Assembly (NCBI GenBank): GCA_014381105.1
Contig: JACMIO010000057.1
Location: forward strand, 1-7,137
Source: a bacterium
Lineage (GTDB): Archaea; Thermoproteota; Nitrososphaeria; Nitrososphaerales; Nitrososphaeraceae
Reading direction: 5' to 3'
Length of the DNA stretch: 7,137 nucleotides
The notes beneath the pieces were generated by a model. It saw only the letters and a list, made by a program, of their open reading frames with translations. It ran no database searches and was not told where the DNA came from. This document shows, in pieces, positions 1 to 5,551 of this stretch; position 1 is the first letter of the stretch; each line of letters starts with the position of its first letter. The translations under genes were made by a program, and so were the position numbers.

Positions 1-428
1 TCAAATTTGCTGCGATAAATATATCTTTTATGCGTTGTTTTTTCAAATCTGATAAGATTACCAATAGAGATCTTTTTATTGAGATTCAAAATTTTCGGAT
101 AGGATCTTGGATTGAATAATGTTCCCTTCAATACTATCTTCAGGACAGTATCTAATTCGATGTTGACATACTGTTGTCAAATTAGATTAATATCATTATT
201 ATCACTTTAATTAGACAAGGATTCTTAGGTAACTGTATTTCCCAACAACGTTCTTTACCTTTAATATAAACGTACGATAAAGTAGAACGTTATAGTATTC
301 ATGATACTAGAAATTTCTAAGTATCCAGAATTGTTAACACTGTTTGACAGGGTAAGGAGAAAATGTGTGGATATTTGTATCTAGTAAAGTGTAACAATTA
401 TATAATTAGTTATACATACTAATGCGCG
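1..428. other. Left intergenic region, no convincing gene
   Basis: No complete gene is supported in these 428 AT-rich bases. One frame (+, entering at base 3) stays open from the left edge to a TAA at 117-119, giving 38 codons that could be the C-terminus of a gene lying mostly outside the window; this cannot be decided here. Two tiny reading frames, 301-384 (27 codons) and 363-422 (19 codons), exist but have no recognisable product. Several short dyads are present: TTGACA/TGTCAA at 163-180, AACGTTCT/AGAACGTT at 247-254 and 284-291, and TAGTAT/ATACTA at 293-309. No tRNA, rRNA or CRISPR-like repeat is visible. The right end carries the promoter of the winged-helix gene. Confidence 0.6.
398..405 (+). 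promoter_or_regulatory. TATA box of the winged-helix gene
   Basis: TTATATAA is centred about 27 bp upstream of the ATG at 429. Archaeal transcription normally starts about 25 bp downstream of the TATA centre, so the transcript would begin at or within a few bases of the start codon (leaderless). There is no Shine-Dalgarno sequence directly in front of the ATG, which agrees with this. Assigned by position and base composition only. Confidence 0.55.
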
Positions 429-689
429 ATGAAAGATACAAGACTATTAAAAATCCTTGTTGAAGAAAAGGCACTAGTAAAGTTACTAAAGACAATTGGA
501 TCCGGGAGAGAATATCCAACTAGAGAACTTTTAACAAAATTGGGTGCGTATGGATATGGGCATAAACTGCTCCTTAAAGCACAAAAGCGCGGATTAGTTG
601 ATAGAAAGACTGTCAAGAACAAAGTGTTCAACAGATTAACTAACGACGGCAAAAAAATCGTAAAAATAGTAAAAGAAATTGGCGTATAA
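429..689 (+). CDS. Small basic winged helix-turn-helix protein
   Basis: This 86-residue, strongly basic protein reads as a single winged helix-turn-helix domain. An N-terminal helix (about 3-22) is followed by a helix-turn-helix-like stretch (about 30-55, with PTRELLTKLGAYGYGHKLLL at 30-49), a wing-like segment with alternating basic residues (about 56-68, GLVDRKTVKNKVF) and a C-terminal helix (about 70-84, LTNDGKKIVKIVKEI). The 'GLVDRK...N..F.LTNDG' pattern is typical of MarR/PadR-like archaeal wing segments. It has no sensor or metal-binding domain, so it is probably a DNA-binding transcription factor or chromatin-associated protein with an unknown target. ATG at 429 is the only sensible start, because an in-frame stop lies at 420-422. 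It stands alone and converges with the triosephosphate isomerase gene. The fold call is fairly safe; the specific role is unknown. Confidence 0.75.
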   Translation: MKDTRLLKILVEEKALVKLLKTIGSGREYPTRELLTKLGAYGYGHKLLLKAQKRGLVDRKTVKNKVFNRLTNDGKKIVKIVKEIGV

Positions 690-716
690 AGGAACAATTC
701 CTCCAACTTTTATTTT
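690..716 (+). terminator. Hairpin plus T-rich tract in convergent gap
   Basis: Directly after the TAA of the winged-helix gene, AGGAA (690-694) and TTCCT (698-702) flank a three-base loop, followed by the T-rich stretch 708-716 (TTTTATTTT). Archaeal termination depends mainly on U-rich tracts, and this one is well placed to end rightward transcription. The stem is short, so the T-rich tract is the more credible part. Leftward transcripts from the isomerase gene could end at the A-runs of the plus strand around 652-672, which read as T-runs on the minus strand. Confidence 0.45.
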
Positions 717-722
717 CTAAAC

Positions 723-1397
723 TTATTTTAAAACTGAAGATAATTCTAGAATTTTATTATACCAAGAAGCGGATTTTACTACCCCACTAGATATCAATAC
801 TCCTTCCGCTCCAAGTTCAAGAGCCTTTTGTACATCAATTTTATCTACAATACCGGCTCCACATAGTACCTTAACCGTAGGAGATATACCCTTTACCATT
901 TGTACAGAATTTGTTATGATTGAAGGATTCGCTTTTGATACTGCAATCCCCTTTCCAATAAGTTCAGGTGGTTCTATGGCTAGGTAATCGGGAGAAAATT
1001 GTGAAAGTGCTTCTACTTCTTCTAAATCATCGGCACAGACAATTGATATCATGTCCAATTCTCGCAGACGTTTTACCAAATTACTAATTTGTGAATGTTC
1101 TATTTTATGTTCACTATGGTTGATTATGGAACCTATTGCCCCATGAGATTTTACGATTTCAGGTATGGTAAAGCCAGTTGTTGCCCCGAGCGGTACGTCG
1201 TCTACATGTTGGCTTACTATTGGAACAGTTGTCCTGGACAAGGCCATAATACTGGATGGCGGGGGAGCAATGATGATATCCTTGTGATTTGATAGGAGTA
1301 CATTCCTTGCTTCTTCAGCAATTTTTAATGAATTATCCCCAGAAATCTCATTGTAATTTTTGAGATTTATTACCAGTGGATTTGCAAAAGTGAACAT
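723..1397 (-). CDS. tpiA: Triosephosphate isomerase (archaeal type)
   Basis: This enzyme interconverts glyceraldehyde-3-phosphate and dihydroxyacetone phosphate in the cytoplasm, for gluconeogenesis and glycolysis. The 224 residues match the short archaeal form (about 220-230, against about 250 in bacteria and eukaryotes). The catalytic set is complete: Asn11 and Lys13 in the first strand (VINLKNY), electrophilic His94 in INHSEH, general base Glu142 in AIEPPELIG, the closing loop 6 around 143-158, and phosphate-gripping glycines in CGAGI (179-183) and near 199-205. It is the second gene of a leftward pair, starting 9 bases after the stop of the FBP aldolase/phosphatase gene, with no promoter of its own visible. 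No GGAGG-like ribosome site precedes the ATG, so translation probably follows that of the upstream gene. The family call is near certain from the residues. Confidence 0.96.
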   Translation of the reverse strand: MFTFANPLVINLKNYNEISGDNSLKIAEEARNVLLSNHKDIIIAPPPSSIMALSRTTVPIVSQHVDDVPLGATTGFTIPEIVKSHGAIGSIINHSEHKIEHSQISNLVKRLRELDMISIVCADDLEEVEALSQFSPDYLAIEPPELIGKGIAVSKANPSIITNSVQMVKGISPTVKVLCGAGIVDKIDVQKALELGAEGVLISSGVVKSASWYNKILELSSVLK

Positions 1398-1406
1398 AAC
1401 AGAAAT

Positions 1407-2495
1407 TTAGGAGAGATCTTCAAACTTGCTGTTTAGTTTTTGTATTCTAGCTTCATATCCTTTGTTATACTCAAGCTCATCTGGAACCAGCGTAGCAGGA
1501 TGGATAAACCCTTGATTTCTCATAATCATAGCTCTTTCTGAAGCCCATAGCCTTTGGAGATCCCAATCTGAAGTTCCAAAACCGTCATGAGGACCGGTAA
1601 GGAGTCCATTATGCATGCTAAATACAAGACATGACACAATTGGGATCGCATAATTCAAACTGGCAGCAGAATTGAGCTTTACTGGCATCAATGGCATATG
1701 ATGACTTCCTCTTGTATTTCCGGCAACGTAGTGGGGATTATTGAACGCGCTACCTGCTTCTTCAGTTGCAGGGAAATTTTTCTGAGTTCTTACTATTGCA
1801 ATCGGGTCATCTTTACCAACATAAGTTCCTGCTATGTTATGCAGCCTATCAGTTGATGCAGAGACTATCTGTTCTCCTTCAGATGACAAGACCGAGTGTA
1901 CTACATATCTTCCCGGATACATCAAAGCTGCTTCTAATTCCGGCTTGTCTCCCCATAGTTTGAGTCCTGCAACTTTACCTGTCATAACATCCATTATCCT
2001 AAATTTAACACCTTCAGCTAATTTTTCATTTATCAACAAACCAGTACTGCTCCTGGCGTCTACAAACATTCTCCAGAGTGGGAAATTAAAGGCACCCGGT
2101 TCTGTTTTATCTGCAGCAAAAACGCAAAATACTTCACTTGGTCTTTCTTCAATTTCTATCTCAGCTACTCCTGGACCCATGCCTCTCACGTTTCCGGAAA
2201 AGGCGTCTTTCAACAAATCTTGTCCTGCTCCATATAACCCCTGTTCCTTTGCAACTTTGGTTCCCTCTGTGAAAGCATCCCATGCCATTTTATGAATTTC
2301 TTTGTTATCTGCGCCTCTTGTATGTGTCATAATAATATGTATGTCATCACCCGTATACCCAATGTAATAGTCCAGTAACAATTTAGAATTCTCCTTTACC
2401 ACCTTGTTAACCGCTTCTACCAGTTCATCACTCGGTTTAGTATGACCTCCAATGGCCCCAATATCCGCTTTTATTGCAGAAAGTGTAACTTTCAT
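1407..2495 (-). CDS. fbp: Fructose-1,6-bisphosphate aldolase/phosphatase
   Basis: This bifunctional gluconeogenic enzyme condenses dihydroxyacetone phosphate with glyceraldehyde-3-phosphate and hydrolyses the product to fructose-6-phosphate. From the ATG at 2495 it has 362 residues, usual for the archaeal type V FBPase family. Recognisable parts are the N-terminal active-site strand (MKVTLSAIKADIG, with Asp11 and His18 as likely Mg/substrate ligands), THTRG (57-61), the glycine-rich GAGQDLLKDAFSGNVRGMGP (89-108), ADKTEPGA (128-135), YVGKDDP (225-231) and GSHHMPLMP (263-271). In the family, the Tyr and Lys of YxxK (here Tyr225 and Lys228) are the acid/base and the Schiff-base lysine, so both activities should be present. 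An ATG 20 codons further out (2555) extends the frame, but the conserved enzyme begins at 2495 with an active-site strand, and a TATA-like box sits about 31 bp before 2495. It heads an operon with triosephosphate isomerase, which supplies its substrates. Confidence 0.96.
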   Translation of the reverse strand: MKVTLSAIKADIGAIGGHTKPSDELVEAVNKVVKENSKLLLDYYIGYTGDDIHIIMTHTRGADNKEIHKMAWDAFTEGTKVAKEQGLYGAGQDLLKDAFSGNVRGMGPGVAEIEIEERPSEVFCVFAADKTEPGAFNFPLWRMFVDARSSTGLLINEKLAEGVKFRIMDVMTGKVAGLKLWGDKPELEAALMYPGRYVVHSVLSSEGEQIVSASTDRLHNIAGTYVGKDDPIAIVRTQKNFPATEEAGSAFNNPHYVAGNTRGSHHMPLMPVKLNSAASLNYAIPIVSCLVFSMHNGLLTGPHDGFGTSDWDLQRLWASERAMIMRNQGFIHPATLVPDELEYNKGYEARIQKLNSKFEDLS

Positions 2496-2522
2496 ATTCC
2501 GTAGACTATTAAATAGATGGAG

Positions 2523-2529
2523 TTTAAAA
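2523..2529 (-). promoter_or_regulatory. TATA box of the fbp-tpiA operon
   Basis: On the minus strand TTTTAAA lies 28-34 bases before the ATG at 2495, placing the transcript start about 5 bases ahead of that codon. No AT-rich box lies at the right distance before the alternative ATG at 2555, so this site also argues for the shorter protein. Second candidate: TTTAATA at about -18 to -12, which is too close to the start to serve as a TATA box for it. Confidence 0.5.
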
Positions 2530-2588
2530 TTCTTATGATTGAAGTTTTTCTTCATTGTCGCATAGTTTGAGTCTCTCTGGAATGGAAT

Positions 2589-2620
2589 AATTCAATTTAG
2601 TTGAATTGAATTCAAATTCA
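2589..2620. repeat. Clustered TTGAA/TTCAA dyad upstream of fbp
   Basis: AATTCAA (2589-2595) and TTGAATT (2601-2607) form a perfect 7-bp inverted repeat around a 5-base spacer. The second arm runs into the 10-bp palindrome TTGAATTCAA (2606-2615), and TGAAT (2602-2606) has another inverted copy in ATTCA (2616-2620). The cluster lies in the gap between the stop of the ABC ATPase gene and the start of fbp, about 60 bp upstream of the fbp TATA box. It could be an operator for a symmetric regulator, or a stem at the 3' end of the ABC transcript. No long T-run follows it, which slightly favours the operator reading. Confidence 0.35.
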
Positions 2621-2634
2621 GTAAACCTTTGTCT

Positions 2635-3627
2635 CTATTCGTATAACCAACAACGGACAAATCCGTTTTTATCGTTAATCAAGGGTGGATCATTACGGCA
2701 TTTTTCCTTTGCATAAGGACAATTATCAAAGTATTTGCATCCCATCTCTTTTACAATTGAATGTTCTAAACTTTCTAATCTTTCTAATCTTTCTAGTTTT
2801 GCTGATCCTTCCGATTTTCTGTCTGACTTTTGGGGAAGATTTTCCTTATTTTTGATACTTGGAATTGATGTTACGAGCTTTTCAGTATAAGGGTGTTTTG
2901 GGTTTTTATAAATTTCATGGGATTTTCCAAATTCAACTATTTGCCCACGATACATAATAGCAATTGTTTCTGATACTTCTGATATGACTCCCAAGTCATG
3001 GGAAATGAATACTATCGACATGTCGCGATCTCTTTTTAATTTTTTTAGAAGATTGATAATTTGTGATTGCACCATGACATCAAGCGAAGTGGTGGGTTCA
3101 TCTGCTATCAATATCTTGGGATTCAGTAACAATGCCATTGCTATTGCAACTCGTTGCTTCATGCCACCACTCAACTCATGCGGATATTTTCTCGTTATAG
3201 TGGGTTCTAATAGGACACTTTTCAAAGAATCCGAAATTACATCAATATCATCTCTAGGGTAACCATGTTGCTTCAAAATTTCCCTCATTTGCGACCCAAC
3301 AGTAAATACTGGATCTAACGAATTAAGCGCTCCCTGAAAAATCATTGAAATTTCCTTCCATCTGATCTTTTTATCAAATTCATCATCTGATATATTGGTA
3401 ATATCTTGAGTGTTGAGAACAATTTGACCATCAACTATTTTGCCCGGAAAGGGAACTGAACGCAAGAGTGCTGCTCCCAATGTGCTCTTACCGCATCCAG
3501 ATTCGCCCACAATTCCTATCGATTCATTTTTTCCCAATGTAAAACTAACATCGTCAACTGCCTTTACATTACCAAATTGGGTGAAATAATGAACCCTTAA
3601 ATTATTTACAGTAAGAGCAAAAGTCAA
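2635..3627 (-). CDS. Opp/Dpp-type ABC transporter ATP-binding protein with C-terminal Cys cluster
   Basis: This cytoplasmic ATPase would power import of oligopeptides, dipeptides or a related solute. All nucleotide-binding elements are intact in the 330 residues: Walker A GESGCGKST (41-49), Q-loop Gln98, signature LSGGMKQRV (152-160), Walker B ILIADEP (172-178), D-loop SLD (181-183) and switch His210. The OppD/DppD tail is recognisable from KNPKHPYTEKL (241-251). It is followed by an unusual charged linker with repeating LER/LES units (about 277-289) and four cysteines, Cys297, Cys303, Cys310 and Cys326; related proteins carry a [4Fe-4S] cluster in this region. The start is TTG at 3627: no ATG or GTG lies between it and the in-frame stop at 3643-3645. 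No permease, partner ATPase or binding protein is encoded nearby, so it either serves a transporter encoded elsewhere or has been left alone. The substrate is unknown. Confidence 0.9.
   Translation of the reverse strand: MTFALTVNNLRVHYFTQFGNVKAVDDVSFTLGKNESIGIVGESGCGKSTLGAALLRSVPFPGKIVDGQIVLNTQDITNISDDEFDKKIRWKEISMIFQGALNSLDPVFTVGSQMREILKQHGYPRDDIDVISDSLKSVLLEPTITRKYPHELSGGMKQRVAIAMALLLNPKILIADEPTTSLDVMVQSQIINLLKKLKRDRDMSIVFISHDLGVISEVSETIAIMYRGQIVEFGKSHEIYKNPKHPYTEKLVTSIPSIKNKENLPQKSDRKSEGSAKLERLERLESLEHSIVKEMGCKYFDNCPYAKEKCRNDPPLINDKNGFVRCWLYE
2763..2797 (-). repeat. 9-bp tandem repeat inside the ABC ATPase gene
   Basis: On the plus strand CTTTCTAAT occurs at 2771-2779 and 2780-2788, followed by a one-mismatch copy CTTTCTAGT at 2789-2797 and a diverged partial copy before 2771. 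Each unit is three codons, so copy-number changes keep the reading frame. It encodes the K/R-L-E repeat of the linker between the ATPase core and the cysteine cluster. Confidence 0.75.
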
Positions 3628-3650
3628 ACAAGTCTTTATTGATCAGAACC

Positions 3651-3658
3651 GTATAAGT
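3651..3658 (-). promoter_or_regulatory. TATA-like box of the ABC ATPase gene
   Basis: ACTTATAC on the minus strand is centred about 28 bp before the TTG at 3627. This predicts a transcript starting a few bases before the codon, consistent with a leaderless message initiating at TTG. Confidence 0.4.
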
Positions 3659-3702
3659 ATCTATTTTGTAGAATCTTAGTTGTTCCATCAGTACCTATTG
3701 GA

Positions 3703-3712
3703 CATATATATG
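3703..3712 (+). promoter_or_regulatory. TATA box of the NusA-like/aspS unit
   Basis: CATATATATG is centred about 35 bp before the TTG at 3742, giving a predicted leader of roughly ten bases. With the opposing box at 3651-3658 it forms a compact divergent promoter region in the 114-bp gap between the two genes. Confidence 0.5.
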
Positions 3713-3741
3713 GTAAAAATAGTAGACAACCTGATGTTAAG

Positions 3742-4251
3742 TTGAAAGTACCCATTTGTATTTTTGATGCCAAGACTGGTGTTTTATGTCCAAAGTGTGA
3801 AAGCAGACTGAAAAATGGGGAGCTGTCTACTATTGATGTAGAATCCTCGATTAAACTTATCAAACTCTCTCATAAGAATCAAGATATTGATAAACTGAAT
3901 CTAATAGGGTCACAGAAAATTGATGAAGACTATGTGTTAATTTTAAAGGATTCAAATGTAAGCCACATTAACTCAGATGATGAATTAATGAGTTCTGTCG
4001 AAAAGGAATTTAATGGAAAAGTATGGTTCGTAGAAGCAAATAGCTCGATTAGAAGATTTCTTGAAAATCTTTTCTTTCCAATTAGGATTTTGAAAACAAA
4101 CATGATTTGGTTACCCGATGGGAATCAGGTGACACAAGTTACTATTGAAAGTAAAGATTATGAAAAATTCTTTAGCATAATTGAGAAAATAAAAAAAATT
4201 GTTAACGCGGTTAGAAAGGTTGAGCTTGTTGTAGAGATCGCAGGAAAATAA
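3742..4251 (+). CDS. Archaeal NusA-like (KH-related) protein
   Basis: This 169-residue protein resembles the short archaeal NusA-like proteins with KH modules. It opens with the hallmark segment PICIFDAKTGVLCPKCESRL (4-23), whose Cys16-x2-Cys19 pair, perhaps with Cys6, suggests a metal-binding knob. It continues with a KH-like beta-alpha unit (about 55-100, ending KVWFVE) and a second alpha/beta unit (about 108-166). The GxxG loop that normally grips nucleic acid in KH domains is not visible: the expected place reads INSDDE (76-81). Its likely role is in transcription or RNA binding, inferred only from family resemblance. The start is TTG at 3742: the frame is open upstream to a stop at 3640-3642, but no ATG, GTG or TTG occurs there, and the conserved KVPIC begins right after this TTG. 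It is the first gene of a unit with AspRS, with 4 bases between stop and start. Confidence 0.75.
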   Translation: MKVPICIFDAKTGVLCPKCESRLKNGELSTIDVESSIKLIKLSHKNQDIDKLNLIGSQKIDEDYVLILKDSNVSHINSDDELMSSVEKEFNGKVWFVEANSSIRRFLENLFFPIRILKTNMIWLPDGNQVTQVTIESKDYEKFFSIIEKIKKIVNAVRKVELVVEIAGK

Positions 4252-4255
4252 TGGA

Positions 4256-5551
4256 ATGAATGATAATGATACTATGAAAAGAACATTTGCTTCATCAATT
4301 GACAAAACCAACATAGGCCAAAATCTGACGTTCATAGGATGGATTGAGGATTTCAGAGATATGGGTAAAATTGGATTTATAAGCGTTAGAGACATGACTG
4401 GAAACTTTCAGGGGGTAGTCACCGGAGAATTACTCTCTAATTTTAGAGAAATACCGAGGCAAAGTGTTATCATGGTAAATGGAATTATCCAAGAAACCAG
4501 AGCAGAGAGCTTTCAAGTTGAGGTTAAAGTAGAAAAAGTTGAACTTTTGTCGAAGGCGGCAAACCCTCTTCCAATAGATCCAACCGGAAGAGTAATCTCA
4601 TCATTGGATAAGAGACTAGATTCCAGAGCGCTAGATTTAAGAAACCTTAGAATTTCAAATATTTTTAAGACTAGATCGAATGCACTCTATCTTATTCGTA
4701 AATACCTGTTCTCAAAAATGTTTGTGGAGGTTAATACCCCAAAAATAATTGGAAGCGCCACGGAGGGTGGTGCAGATCTCTTTGGTTTTGAATATTTTGC
4801 AAAGAAGGCGTTCTTAGCTCAGAGTCCACAACTTTACAAGGAACAACTAACTCTGGGACTAGAAAGAGTATTTGAAATTTCATCTTATTTCAGAGCTGAG
4901 CCCTCACATACCGTTAGACATCTTTCAGAATTTGTAAGTGTGGATTTGGAGGCAGCATTTCTAGAATATGGTGATGTTATGGATATCATTGAAGATTTAG
5001 TTATCTCGACAATAAAAGATCTATATGCTAATTACAATAACCAAATGAAACATTTTGACGACAGTCAGGATATTTTGGTTGATAAGATACCAAGAATTAC
5101 GTACGAGAAGTGTCTGGAGGACTTGAAAAGTTTGGGGGAAAAAATAGAATTCGGAGAGGATCTTTCCGATCCAGCTCTAAGAAAACTCGGTGAAACATAT
5201 CCGAAATTCTACTTCATAGTTGATTGGCCAACGAAACTAAAGCCGTTTTACATTCTCGAACATGAAAAAAAATCTGAGCTCTCAAAGTCATTTGATCTGC
5301 AATATGGATATCTTGAAATTGTTTCTGGAGGAACTAGAGAACACGATTCTGCAAGATTGAAAAATAAGTTACAAGAAAAAGGACTAAACCCTAATAGCTT
5401 TTCAAACCATTTACAAACATTTGAATGGGGCATGCCTCCCCACTCTGGATGTGGGCTTGGCTTTGACAGGTTTATGATGATCCTTACTAAATCTACTAAC
5501 ATCAGAGAAGTTGTTCTCTATCCTAGAGACACTGAGCGGCTTAGTCCTTAG
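4256..5551 (+). CDS. aspS: Aspartyl-tRNA synthetase, archaeal/eukaryal type
   Basis: This class IIb synthetase charges tRNA(Asp), and in many archaea also tRNA(Asn), with aspartate in the cytoplasm. The 431 residues equal the archaeal form and lack the bacterial GAD insertion. An N-terminal OB-fold anticodon domain (about 20-100, GWIEDFRDMG at 28-37) leads to the hinge PLPIDPTGRV (105-113). The catalytic core follows: motif 1 ending FVEVNTPKI (156-164), the flipping-loop region ATEGGADLF (168-176), AQSPQLYKE (188-196) for substrate binding, motif 2 FRAEPSHTVRHLSEF (212-226), SGGTREHD (357-364) and motif 3 GCGLGFDRFMMI (398-409), whose Arg405 contacts ATP. ATG 4256 is taken as the start; ATG 4274 would remove only six residues and is also plausible. 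Two OB-fold specificity positions look unusual (see findings). The gene ends in an 11-bp tail-to-tail overlap with the JAMM gene. Confidence 0.96.
   Translation: MNDNDTMKRTFASSIDKTNIGQNLTFIGWIEDFRDMGKIGFISVRDMTGNFQGVVTGELLSNFREIPRQSVIMVNGIIQETRAESFQVEVKVEKVELLSKAANPLPIDPTGRVISSLDKRLDSRALDLRNLRISNIFKTRSNALYLIRKYLFSKMFVEVNTPKIIGSATEGGADLFGFEYFAKKAFLAQSPQLYKEQLTLGLERVFEISSYFRAEPSHTVRHLSEFVSVDLEAAFLEYGDVMDIIEDLVISTIKDLYANYNNQMKHFDDSQDILVDKIPRITYEKCLEDLKSLGEKIEFGEDLSDPALRKLGETYPKFYFIVDWPTKLKPFYILEHEKKSELSKSFDLQYGYLEIVSGGTREHDSARLKNKLQEKGLNPNSFSNHLQTFEWGMPPHSGCGLGFDRFMMILTKSTNIREVVLYPRDTERLSP

Noticed and set aside
419..706. 95-codon minus-strand frame
   Set aside because: Antisense to the winged-helix gene, which has a promoter and a recognisable fold; the reverse frame is a Phe/Leu/Ser-rich artefact.
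1834..2295. 153-codon plus-strand frame
   Set aside because: It lies entirely antisense to the well-supported fbp gene, has a low-complexity Ser/Pro/Leu composition, and no promoter or family motif.
2496..2555. N-terminal 20-residue extension of the FBP aldolase/phosphatase from ATG 2555
   Set aside because: The family begins with the MKVTLSAIKADIG-type active-site strand; the TATA-like box fits ATG 2495, and none fits 2555.
3636..3863. 75-codon minus-strand frame between the ABC and NusA-like genes
   Set aside because: It covers the divergent promoters and the conserved N-terminus of the NusA-like protein, and shows no family features.
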